Shown: positions 1 to 5,304, counted from the first letter of the stretch. The stretch: DNA of 5,304 nucleotides from Candidatus Omnitrophota bacterium (GCA_023818905.1 JAMWDE010000071.1:312-5615); one strand, 5' to 3'. Numbers and translations are program-made. Notes: generated by a model from the sequence alone, not told the origin.

Positions 1-24
1 GAGGCGCTAAAGAGGCATCCATAG
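1..24 (+). CDS. C-terminal end of an unidentified upstream gene (partial)
   Basis: All three forward frames close within the first 38 bases (TAA 8-10, TAG 22-24, TAA 36-38), so any upstream gene must end here. Frame 1, reading EALKRHP and then a stop at 22-24, is the most attractive. It would end at the point where the CHASE2 protein reading begins, matching the tight junctions elsewhere in the window (TGATG at 2298-2302, ATGA at 3714-3717). Seven residues cannot identify a family. The choice of frame is an inference, and the other two frames cannot be excluded. Confidence 0.35.
   Translation, partial: EALKRHP
9..15 (+). promoter_or_regulatory. Candidate ribosome binding site of the CHASE2-phosphatase gene
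   Basis: AAAGAGG is a reasonable Shine-Dalgarno sequence. It lies 5 bases before the AT dinucleotide at 21-22, which would be an ATG if one G followed it. No comparable purine run precedes the TTG at 65, so this site argues that translation really starts near 21 rather than at 65. Confidence 0.4.
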
Positions 25-64
25 CAAACAGACGATAATCATTCTTGGTTTTATCCTTATAGGC

Positions 65-1933
65 TTGGTTTATATTTTAGGACTATTTGATAATTATGAG
101 CTTCTCTTGTATGACCTCAGATTCAAGTTAAGACCGAGACAGAAGGTTTCAGACGACATCTTAATTATCCAGATTTACGACGATACCCTGAATAACTTAG
201 GTAGATGGCCGTTGCCTCGCAATTTTCATACGAGTTTGGTAAGGGTTTTAAAGGAATTTGGTGCCCGCTACATTATCTTTGATATCCTATTTAGCGAACC
301 TACTGAACATGATGTTGAGTTTGCCCAGACAATAAAAGCAGTAGGGGGTGTTTATATTCCAGTGGCATTTTATCTAGAAGAAGCCTATCCTCTAAAGAAG
401 TCTGCGGTTCTGGAGAGTCCTTTGATATTAGCAGGTATATCTAAAGATTTACAGGATGCCACTAGCGTCATCAGTCATGCCAATGTCTGTGTGGATAGTG
501 ATGGAAAGGTCAGGGCAGCTCCTTTATTTATCAAACATAATTCTAAGCTTTATCCAAATCTTGCCTTGCAGGCAGCCTGCGATTGGTTAGGTTTAAATAT
601 CCAGAATGTAGAATTTAGAAAAGATAAAATAATCATAGATAAGAGACTTATCCTATCAGTTTTATCTGGGGCAAAACTCTTAGTAAACTATCCGGGAAAG
701 TGGACACAGACATTTAGACATCTTTCATATTTTGATATCTTAAAGTCCTACACAGATATAAAAAAGGGGCTCAGACCGCAGATTGATTTGTCTACTCTTA
801 AAGATAAGATATGCTTTATTGGTTTGACTGCAACCGGTACCTCTGATTTAAGACCAACCCCCTTAGAAAGCGTCTATCCAATGCTGGGCTTACAGGCAAG
901 TGTGTTTAATAGTATCATACAGAGGAGTTTTATCAAGCCCTTGGGATTACCTTTTAACCTTATTTTAAGTTGGTTGGTTTTTGCCTTAAGCCTTTTTGTT
1001 TGCTTTAGACTGCCTGCGTTTAAGGCGCTTTTAGGAAGTCTATGCTTGGGTATTTCTTATTTCATAGTAACAGTGGTGGCATTTGTATTCTGGGGCTTGT
1101 GGATTATAGTGTTTGTACCGCTTACGGTTGTCGTGGTTACCTATACAATCACTACCACCTATAGATTTTTTAGCGAGACTAAAAAGAGGCAACTTTTAGA
1201 AAAAGAACTGGAGATTGCCCGTCAGATCCAAGAGAGTTTTCTGCTCAAGCAGATAAAAGAGCTAAAAGGTATAAACATTGCTTTGAGTTTTGAGCCGGCG
1301 AAGTTTGTGGCAGGTGATTTCTATGACGTGTTAAATCTAGATAATGGAAGGCAAGCGGTTTTTATTGCAGACGTGGCGGGCAAAGGTATCTCAGCTGCTC
1401 TGATTATGGCTCAGGCAATATCCTTGTTGAGGATATTCTCTTTCCAGTATAAGGATGGTGTGCAGGTATTAAGTCAACTGAATAAAGAATTCTGCGGCAG
1501 GTTTGAAGGCAGGTTTATTACTGGGCTCTACATTACCATAGACACGCAGAATAATAATAAGGTTTACGTTGCTTCTGCAGGTCATGGTCCGCTTTTATTT
1601 TATAAGAAGCAGCAACACAGCCTCCTTGAGCCTAAACTTTTAAGCGGGCTTCCTTTGGGTCTTATGGAGGATACGGAGTATCAACAGATAGAGCTTATTC
1701 CTGAGTCAGGAGATAAGATTTTAATTTTTACCGATGGTCTATCTGAGGCGCGCAACCGTAAGGGCGAAGAGTTCGGATTGGACAGGATAAAAAAGATTCT
1801 TTTGGAAAATGCTGATTCTTCTGGTAAAATAATATCAGAACGCTTTAGAGAGGCGGTTAAAAAATTCTCTTTAGGTTGTACCCAGCATGATGATATCACC
1901 TTAATCGTAATTTCGTTCGGAGACGGTTCTTAA
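65..1933 (+). CDS. CHASE2 sensor / PP2C-type (SpoIIE/RsbU family) serine phosphatase, membrane bound
   Basis: This is a membrane-anchored serine phosphatase expected to dephosphorylate a STAS-domain anti-sigma factor antagonist. From the TTG at 65 it has 622 residues. Residues ~15-290 form an extracytoplasmic CHASE2 domain, recognisable by YDLRFKLRP, LGRWPLPR, IIFDILFSEP and the late FIGLTATGTSDLRPTPLE block. Hydrophobic helices at ~296-314, 320-341 and 343-361 lead to a short charged linker (~370-395). The C-terminal half is the PP2C domain with its metal-binding acidic residues: GDFYD (D418), DVAGKG (D436), TDG (D557) and HDD (D609, D610). Nothing catalytic appears to be missing. The first membrane helix is cut short by the TTG start: the same frame continues upstream as SKQTIIILGFILIG from position 23, so the real protein begins earlier, although no ATG, GTG or TTG exists there. 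The STAS gene follows 13 bases later. The signal sensed is unknown. Confidence 0.93.
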   Translation: MVYILGLFDNYELLLYDLRFKLRPRQKVSDDILIIQIYDDTLNNLGRWPLPRNFHTSLVRVLKEFGARYIIFDILFSEPTEHDVEFAQTIKAVGGVYIPVAFYLEEAYPLKKSAVLESPLILAGISKDLQDATSVISHANVCVDSDGKVRAAPLFIKHNSKLYPNLALQAACDWLGLNIQNVEFRKDKIIIDKRLILSVLSGAKLLVNYPGKWTQTFRHLSYFDILKSYTDIKKGLRPQIDLSTLKDKICFIGLTATGTSDLRPTPLESVYPMLGLQASVFNSIIQRSFIKPLGLPFNLILSWLVFALSLFVCFRLPAFKALLGSLCLGISYFIVTVVAFVFWGLWIIVFVPLTVVVVTYTITTTYRFFSETKKRQLLEKELEIARQIQESFLLKQIKELKGINIALSFEPAKFVAGDFYDVLNLDNGRQAVFIADVAGKGISAALIMAQAISLLRIFSFQYKDGVQVLSQLNKEFCGRFEGRFITGLYITIDTQNNNKVYVASAGHGPLLFYKKQQHSLLEPKLLSGLPLGLMEDTEYQQIELIPESGDKILIFTDGLSEARNRKGEEFGLDRIKKILLENADSSGKIISERFREAVKKFSLGCTQHDDITLIVISFGDGS

Positions 1934-1936
1934 AAA

Positions 1937-1943
1937 AGGGGGA
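1937..1943 (+). promoter_or_regulatory. Ribosome binding site of the STAS gene
   Basis: AGGGGGA lies 3 bases before the ATG at 1947, directly after the stop codon of the phosphatase gene. It supports that start and indicates reinitiation within one transcript. Confidence 0.6.
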
Positions 1944-1946
1944 CCA

Positions 1947-2300
1947 ATGGAGAATGTAGTATGTAAAGTAGAAAAGCAGGCCAATCTGGTGATTATGACC
2001 TTGATGTTGGATAATCTGCTTTGGGATGATAATATTGAATTAAAGAAGTTGTACAACTCTTTATTGGATGAAGGCAACAAAAATATAATTTTGGATTTGT
2101 CTAATACAAGCTATGTCTCCAGCGTGGTATTGGCTTCTTTTGTCTATATGCTGAAAAGGGCAAAAGAGGCAGGCGGAAATCTGATATTATGCAGTATCAA
2201 TCCCAAGGTTCAGGAGGTTTTGGGTTTGACCAACCTAGATAAAGTTTTTGATATTACCTCAAACCGCCAAGAGGCGATTAGTAAATTAGGAGGTGGCTGA
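1947..2300 (+). CDS. STAS-domain protein, probable anti-sigma factor antagonist
   Basis: The 117-residue protein is the length of SpoIIAA/RsbV antagonists and is a single STAS domain. It shows the core strand NIILDLSNTSYVSS (residues 45-59), the following helix (VVLASFVYMLKRAKEAGG) and the C-terminal half LILCSINPKVQEVLGLTNLDKVFDI. In the family, the unphosphorylated antagonist binds an anti-sigma kinase and frees the sigma factor; a PP2C phosphatase reactivates it. The gene immediately upstream encodes such a phosphatase, so the two are probably partners. The usual phospho-site motif (F-x-D-S-S-G-L) reads YVSSVVL. By position, S59 matches the phosphorylated serine, S58 replaces the aspartate, and the second serine and glycine are both valine. 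The site is therefore degenerate, and normal kinase control cannot be assumed. No kinase gene is present in the window. Confidence 0.86.
   Translation: MENVVCKVEKQANLVIMTLMLDNLLWDDNIELKKLYNSLLDEGNKNIILDLSNTSYVSSVVLASFVYMLKRAKEAGGNLILCSINPKVQEVLGLTNLDKVFDITSNRQEAISKLGGG
2288..2294 (+). promoter_or_regulatory. Perfect Shine-Dalgarno for the translation-factor-like gene, inside the STAS gene
   Basis: AGGAGGT, the full anti-Shine-Dalgarno complement, lies 5 bases before the ATG at 2300 and encodes part of the C-terminal glycine run of the STAS protein. It is the strongest ribosome binding site in the window and predicts high or tightly coupled expression of the small downstream protein. Confidence 0.8.
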
Positions 2301-2551
2301 TGGAAGAGCAAGAGATAGGTAAGATTACCCATTACTATGGTCACATAAGTGTGGGAATAATTCAGCTATCAGATACTTTGAAGGTGGGTGATAGTATTCA
2401 CATAAAAGGTCACTCCACAGACTTTACCCAAACCGTGGATTCTATGCAAATCGAGCACAACAATGTTCTAGAGGCACAGTCAGGTGATATGGTGGGTATA
2501 AAGGTCTCCCAAAAAGTCCATGTGAATGATAAGGTATTTAAGTTGATTTAA
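2300..2551 (+). CDS. Small translation elongation factor-like protein (EF-Tu/IF2 domain-2 type beta-barrel)
   Basis: The 83-residue protein matches my memory of a conserved small family usually named translation elongation factor-like protein. The family corresponds to one beta-barrel like domain 2 of EF-Tu, IF2 or SelB, without any GTPase domain. Diagnostic stretches are GKITHYYGHISVGIIQL near the N terminus, LKVGDSIHIKGHSTDFTQ (residues ~27-44), VDSMQIEHNNV (~46-56) and the end GDMVGIKVSQKVHVNDKVFKLI. There is no P-loop, signal peptide or membrane segment, so it should be cytosolic. Its biochemical role is not established as far as I know. The start is well set by a perfect Shine-Dalgarno, and the ATG overlaps the STAS stop (TGATG). 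It is therefore translationally coupled to the partner-switch pair, although a functional link is only inferred. Confidence 0.84.
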   Translation: MEEQEIGKITHYYGHISVGIIQLSDTLKVGDSIHIKGHSTDFTQTVDSMQIEHNNVLEAQSGDMVGIKVSQKVHVNDKVFKLI

Positions 2552-2555
2552 GGGT

Positions 2556-2585
2556 AAGGTTCTCGCTCGTTCAATTTAACCTTTT
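2556..2585 (+). terminator. Weak candidate intrinsic terminator after the translation-factor-like gene
   Basis: AAGGTT (2556-2561) can pair with AACCTT (2578-2583) around a 16-base loop, followed by TT and then C, so the T run is TTTT at 2582-2585 and partly in the stem. It begins 4 bases after the stop codon at 2551, where a terminator would be expected. The stem is only 6 base pairs and the loop is large, so this is a weak hairpin. It competes for the same 5' arm as the long inverted repeat. Confidence 0.25.
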
Positions 2586-2639
2586 CAAAATTTATAAAAT
2601 TTTTCCATATTCAGGTAGAAGAGTACTTAACCAGTAATT

Positions 2640-2668
2640 TTGTCAATTGTAAAGGATAAGGATAAGAA
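2640..2668 (+). promoter_or_regulatory. Weak candidate sigma-70-type promoter for the metal operon
   Basis: TTGTCA (2640-2645) resembles a -35 box (five of six positions) and lies 17 bases before TAAGAA (2663-2668), which matches a -10 box at only three positions. The AT-rich stretch with TATAAA at 2593-2598 is an alternative. Neither is convincing on its own, and in an uncultured lineage the promoter consensus is uncertain. Confidence 0.2.
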
Positions 2669-2741
2669 AGTAAGCGAGAGTTGTTCTATCCATTTCTATT
2701 ACATTTGGTACTGTAGCGAGAACCTTCTTGGTAGTATCTCT

Positions 2742-3482
2742 ATGATTTGGGCGATTAGCGCAAGTATAGTTATTAGTTTAATCTCTTTAGTAGGCATTTT
2801 TACCTTCCTATTTAAAGATAGATTATTAGATAGAATACTGTTTGGGCTGGTGGGTTTTTCTGCCGGTGGTTTAATCGGAGCAGCTTTCTTACATATTCTA
2901 CCTGAGGCGTTAGAGCAGGCACAGGAGGATATCCACTACGCATTTATTTACACCCTCTTAGGTTTTATTGTATTTTTTTTCTTGGAGAAGTATTTCTATT
3001 GGAGACACTGCCATAACGGCATCTGCGAGATACATACCTTTACCTATCTAAACCTCATTGGAGACGCTATCCACAATTTTATCGACGGGTTAGTTATCGG
3101 CGTAAGTTTTACTAGAAGCATCAGATTCGGCTTAATCACTACCGTGGTTATCATTCTTCATGAGATTCCCCAAGAGATAGGCGATTTTGGGGTTTTGGTC
3201 TTTGGAGGATTAAGCCGACTTAAGGCGCTCTCCTATAATTTTATATTCGCACTCACTTGCATTGCGGGAGCATTTTTGGGCTTTGTGTTGGCTACGGAAA
3301 TCAGGTATTTCTATTCCCTACTTTTATCGTTGGCCGCCGGTGGTTTTATCTATATTGCAGGCTGCGACCTTATACCAGAGTTGCATAAACAACCCAATCT
3401 AAGGCAGGCTTCTTTATCTATGTTTTCTTTTTTATGCGGCATAGGATTTATTCTGTTAGCAAAATTTTTTCACTCTCATTAA
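2742..3482 (+). CDS. ZIP-family divalent metal cation transporter
   Basis: From the ATG at 2742 this is a 246-residue, highly hydrophobic protein with about eight membrane helices, the size and layout of bacterial ZIP transporters. Both metal-site helices are visible: HNFIDG (residues 111-116) in the TM4 position and HEIPQEIGDFGVLV (from 140; H140, E141, Q144, E145, D148) in TM5, the LIV-1-like bacterial form. The cytoplasmic loop before TM4 has a Cys/His cluster (WRHCHNGICEIH, ~86-97), and the protein ends HSH; both could bind metal. It should import Zn(II), Fe(II) or Mn(II), and the feoA-feoB neighbours favour iron. I preferred 2742 over an in-frame TTG at 2640 because the extra 34 residues are polar, unlike ZIP N termini, and the upstream DNA contains the inverted-repeat structure. 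No clear Shine-Dalgarno precedes 2742. The next gene starts 1 base after the stop. Confidence 0.87.
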   Translation: MIWAISASIVISLISLVGIFTFLFKDRLLDRILFGLVGFSAGGLIGAAFLHILPEALEQAQEDIHYAFIYTLLGFIVFFFLEKYFYWRHCHNGICEIHTFTYLNLIGDAIHNFIDGLVIGVSFTRSIRFGLITTVVIILHEIPQEIGDFGVLVFGGLSRLKALSYNFIFALTCIAGAFLGFVLATEIRYFYSLLLSLAAGGFIYIAGCDLIPELHKQPNLRQASLSMFSFLCGIGFILLAKFFHSH

Positions 3483-3483
3483 G

Positions 3484-3717
3484 ATGAAAAGATTACCTTT
3501 AACCCAAATGAAGACAGGCCAGAAAGGAAAGGTAGTTGCGATTAATGCCGGCCTAGATCTTCAGAATAGACTCTTAAGCCAGGGTATCTATGTAGGTAGA
3601 GAGATTACCAAGCTTAGTCATTTTGCCTTAAGGGGACCCGTAACCATAAAGGTAGGTAGAACTGTTATGGCTTTAGGTTATGGTATGGCGCATAAGATTA
3701 CGGTGGAGTTAGAATGA
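3484..3717 (+). CDS. feoA: FeoA, ferrous iron transport accessory protein
   Basis: The 77-residue cytosolic protein is the usual FeoA length and is a single SH3-like FeoA domain. It begins KRLPLTQMKTGQKGKVVAI, has the central LQNRLLSQGIYVGREI block (residues ~26-41), then GPVTIKVGRTVMALGYGMAHKI and a short acidic end. FeoA is thought to bind FeoB and modulate its activity. The gene starts 1 base after the ZIP stop codon without a good ribosome binding site of its own, so it probably depends on translation of the ZIP gene. Its stop overlaps the feoB start (ATGA, 3714-3717). The direct feoA-feoB adjacency makes the assignment strong. It is unlikely to be a DtxR-type regulator fragment, because it has no helix-turn-helix. 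Confidence 0.9.
   Translation: MKRLPLTQMKTGQKGKVVAINAGLDLQNRLLSQGIYVGREITKLSHFALRGPVTIKVGRTVMALGYGMAHKITVELE
3702..3708 (+). promoter_or_regulatory. Ribosome binding site of feoB, inside feoA
   Basis: GGTGGAG, containing GGAG at 3705-3708, lies 5 bases before the ATG at 3714. Together with the ATGA overlap it fixes the feoB start. Confidence 0.6.
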
Positions 3718-5304
3718 TTAAAAGAATCTACTTAGTGGGTAACCCCAATGTAGGAAAAAGTGTGGTGTTTTCGCGTCTGACTGGAGTGAAGGTTGTCTCT
3801 TCTAATTATCCTGGTACAACCGTAGAGATTACCCGGGGGTATCTAAAGGTAGGCGAGGAAAAGATTGAGGTGGTGGATTTACCTGGCACATATTCGCTTG
3901 AACCCGCATCTAAGGCAGAGGAAGTAGCAGTAAAATTATTAAAGGAATACCCTACAGAAGAATTTATTGTAATTAATATCGTAGATGCTACCAATTTAGA
4001 AAGGAATCTCTATCTTACCTTACAGCTGATTGAGGAGAGATTTCAGATTATAGTCTGCCTCAATATGTGCGACGATATAAAACATCGTGGTATTGAAATT
4101 GATACGGAGAAATTAGAGGAACTCTTGGCTGTGCCGGTTGTGCCTACTTGCGCAGTAACCGGTTTTGGTATAAAACACCTGATAGAAAAGATAGGACTGG
4201 CGCGCACTGCCTCCAGACAGAGGACTACCCATCAACAGCGCTGGCAGCAGATCGGTAAAATTTTAGAATCAGTCCAACATCTCACCCATAGACACCATAC
4301 TCTACGCGAGATGCTAGAGGATGCCTCTATCAGACCTTTTAGTGGTTTATTCATTGCCGCAGGGGTAATATATGCCTCTTTTAGAATCATACGCTTCTTA
4401 GGAGAGTTTTTGATAAATAGAGTATTTGACCCTCTATTTTTGAATCTATATCAGCCATTTTTGGAAAGGATAAGTCATAGTTGGGATAAACAAGGATTTT
4501 TGCACTATCTGCTTGTTGGCGAGTTAATCCAAGGTAAGATTGACTTTAGGCAATCCTTGGGTCTGTTGACCACTGCTCCATATATTGAACTAGTGATGGT
4601 TTTGCCTTATGTTTTCTCTTTTTATTTGGTATTAAATATATTAGAGGATTTGGGATATCTGCCGCGGTTGGCACTTTTGTTGGATAATCTTTTGCACCGT
4701 CTAGGCCTACACGGTTTTAGCATAATCCCTGTACTTTTAGGGTTTGGTTGTAATGTCCCGGGAATATTAGCCACACGTGTATTAGAGTCTAAAAGGGAAA
4801 GATTTATTGCTTCTGTGTTGATATCCATTGGTGTGCCTTGTGTGGCTTTGCAGGCGATGATTTTTGGGTTATTAGGCAAGTTTTCTGGGTTTTACGTGGC
4901 AGGGGTTTATCTGGTGTTATTTTCTTTGTGGATAATCTTGGGCACAGTATTAAATTTTATCCTCAAAGGCTTCAGTCCTGAATTACTATTAGAGATTCCA
5001 CCCTATAGGTTTCCGCTTATAAATATACTTTTACAAAAGATTATCTTACGCATCAGAGGATTTCTTATGGAGGCATTACCGGTTGTTTTTTTAGGCGTGT
5101 TGGTGGTGAATGTGCTTTTGTGGTTTCGTCTTTTTGATTTTATAGGCAAGATATTTTCTCCCATAATTAGCGGCCTTTTTGGTTTGCCCCAAAGAGCGGT
5201 GATTGCCCTTTTGATTGGTTTTATCAGAAAGGATGTGGCTGTAGGGATGTTGGCGCCTCTGTCTTTGAGTGCCAAACAGATCTTCATTGCCACTGTACTT
5301 TTAT
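3714..5304 (+). CDS. feoB: FeoB, Fe(II) transporter with N-terminal G domain (3' end outside window)
   Basis: This inner-membrane ferrous iron transporter is read without a stop for 530 codons from ATG 3714 and runs off the window; the family usually has 600-750 residues. The N-terminal GTPase domain carries G1 GNPNVGKS (9-16), G2 YPGTTVE (32-38), G3 DLPG (55-58), G4 NMCD (117-120) and G5 TCAVTGFG (145-152, with Cys where Ser is usual). Residues ~160-208 are a soluble linker with a His-rich patch (HLTHRHH, 189-195). The membrane part includes LEDLGYLPR (310-318) and the first core motif GFGCNVPGILATR (343-355, with Cys346). The second core motif reads VPCVALQAMI (374-383) instead of the classical SCSARLPVY type. 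The late GFIRKDVAVG (502-511) is typical. This is a divergent but apparently intact FeoB. The overlap with feoA indicates translational coupling. Confidence 0.94.
   Translation, partial: MIKRIYLVGNPNVGKSVVFSRLTGVKVVSSNYPGTTVEITRGYLKVGEEKIEVVDLPGTYSLEPASKAEEVAVKLLKEYPTEEFIVINIVDATNLERNLYLTLQLIEERFQIIVCLNMCDDIKHRGIEIDTEKLEELLAVPVVPTCAVTGFGIKHLIEKIGLARTASRQRTTHQQRWQQIGKILESVQHLTHRHHTLREMLEDASIRPFSGLFIAAGVIYASFRIIRFLGEFLINRVFDPLFLNLYQPFLERISHSWDKQGFLHYLLVGELIQGKIDFRQSLGLLTTAPYIELVMVLPYVFSFYLVLNILEDLGYLPRLALLLDNLLHRLGLHGFSIIPVLLGFGCNVPGILATRVLESKRERFIASVLISIGVPCVALQAMIFGLLGKFSGFYVAGVYLVLFSLWIILGTVLNFILKGFSPELLLEIPPYRFPLINILLQKIILRIRGFLMEALPVVFLGVLVVNVLLWFRLFDFIGKIFSPIISGLFGLPQRAVIALLIGFIRKDVAVGMLAPLSLSAKQIFIATVLL

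Larger units (their letters stand above)
2556..2726 (+). repeat. Perfect 12-base inverted repeat enclosing a 171-base segment
   Basis: AAGGTTCTCGCT at 2556-2567 is the exact reverse complement of AGCGAGAACCTT at 2715-2726. As RNA, the arms would form a 12-base-pair closing stem around 147 bases. The left arm starts 4 bases after the upstream stop codon, and the right arm ends 15 bases before the ZIP ATG. A second AGCGAGA (2673-2679) offers a 7-base alternative partner for the left arm. Either a structured leader RNA or the terminal inverted repeats of a small non-coding element would produce this. I saw no flanking target duplication. Confidence 0.6.
2552..2741 (+). other. 190-base intergenic leader upstream of the metal-transport operon
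   Basis: This is the only sizeable non-coding stretch in the window. It is strongly AT-rich in the middle (2582-2604) and carries a 12-base inverted repeat at its two ends, an internal partial copy of the 3' arm (2673-2679) and a tandem GGATAA hexamer (2654-2665). It must hold any promoter for the ZIP-feoA-feoB genes that is separate from the upstream operon. I could not recognise a known riboswitch class, a Fur box or an RNA gene in it. Confidence 0.6.

Noticed and set aside
1550..1561. AAT-rich triplet run as a microsatellite or frameshift site
   Set aside because: It simply encodes three consecutive asparagines in a surface loop of the PP2C domain, and the frame is continuous on both sides.
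1681..1899. Minus-strand open frame of 72 codons
   Set aside because: It lies wholly inside the conserved PP2C domain of the phosphatase gene, and its translation resembles no family; it is antisense noise.
2640..2741. N-terminal extension of the ZIP protein from TTG 2640
   Set aside because: The 34 extra residues are polar and unlike ZIP N termini, no ribosome binding site precedes the TTG, and the DNA is better explained as leader with the inverted repeat.
2552..2741. Known metal riboswitch (yybP-ykoY or NiCo) or Fur box
   Set aside because: I looked for the conserved loop sequences of these riboswitch classes and for a Fur-type palindrome and saw none. A covariance-model search would be decisive.
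3806..3994. Minus-strand open frame of 62 codons
   Set aside because: It is antisense to the well-conserved G domain of feoB and shows no domain of its own.
4622..4879. Minus-strand open frame of 85 codons
   Set aside because: It overlaps the feoB membrane core motif, where the sense frame is clearly coding.
5003..5293. Minus-strand open frame of 96 codons
   Set aside because: It is antisense to feoB. The sense frame here shows membrane helices and the conserved GFIRKDVAVG.
1..5304. CRISPR array, tRNA, rRNA, insertion sequence or phage genes
   Set aside because: No regularly spaced repeats, cloverleaf, rRNA-like sequence, transposase or phage motif was seen; almost all the DNA is accounted for by the six main genes.

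Overview
The window looks like a compact, moderately AT-rich bacterial region, rich in AGA, AGG, ATA and TTA codons. Genes overlap or abut, and every gene I can support is on the + strand. The content (SpoIIE-type partner switching, Feo ferrous iron uptake, an EF-Tu-domain-2-like mini-protein) suggests an anaerobic or microaerophilic bacterium. Candidatus Omnitrophota or a related uncultured lineage would fit, but that is an impression from gene families and codon style, not a demonstration.

Left module (1-2551). A few codons of an upstream gene appear to end at about position 24. Next comes a CHASE2 sensor fused through membrane helices to a PP2C/SpoIIE phosphatase (65-1933, with coding extending upstream to about 23). 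It is followed by a single-domain STAS protein (1947-2300) and an 83-residue translation-factor-like protein (2300-2551) that starts inside the STAS stop codon. The first two genes form a membrane-sensor phosphatase and anti-sigma-factor-antagonist pair: an extracytoplasmic signal would control dephosphorylation of the STAS protein. The partner kinase/anti-sigma factor is not in the window.

Gap (2552-2741). This 190-base non-coding stretch is the main unexplained structure. Its ends carry a perfect 12-base inverted repeat (2556-2567 and 2715-2726). The 5' arm can also pair locally with 2578-2583, followed by a short T run, and in part with an internal copy at 2673-2679. This could be a structured, possibly switching, leader of the metal-transport operon, or the ends of a small repeat element.

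Right module (2742-5304). A ZIP-family divalent metal transporter, feoA and feoB form a tight operon, with a 1-base gap between the first two and an ATGA overlap between the last two. feoB starts at 3714 and stays open to the end of the window; 530 codons are visible. The module should import Fe(II) and perhaps other divalent metals such as Zn(II) or Mn(II). FeoB is of a divergent type in its second membrane core motif.

Two points deserve attention: the odd 5' end of the CHASE2 gene, where one missing G would restore an ideal ATG start and an ATGA junction, and the inverted-repeat leader ahead of the metal operon.
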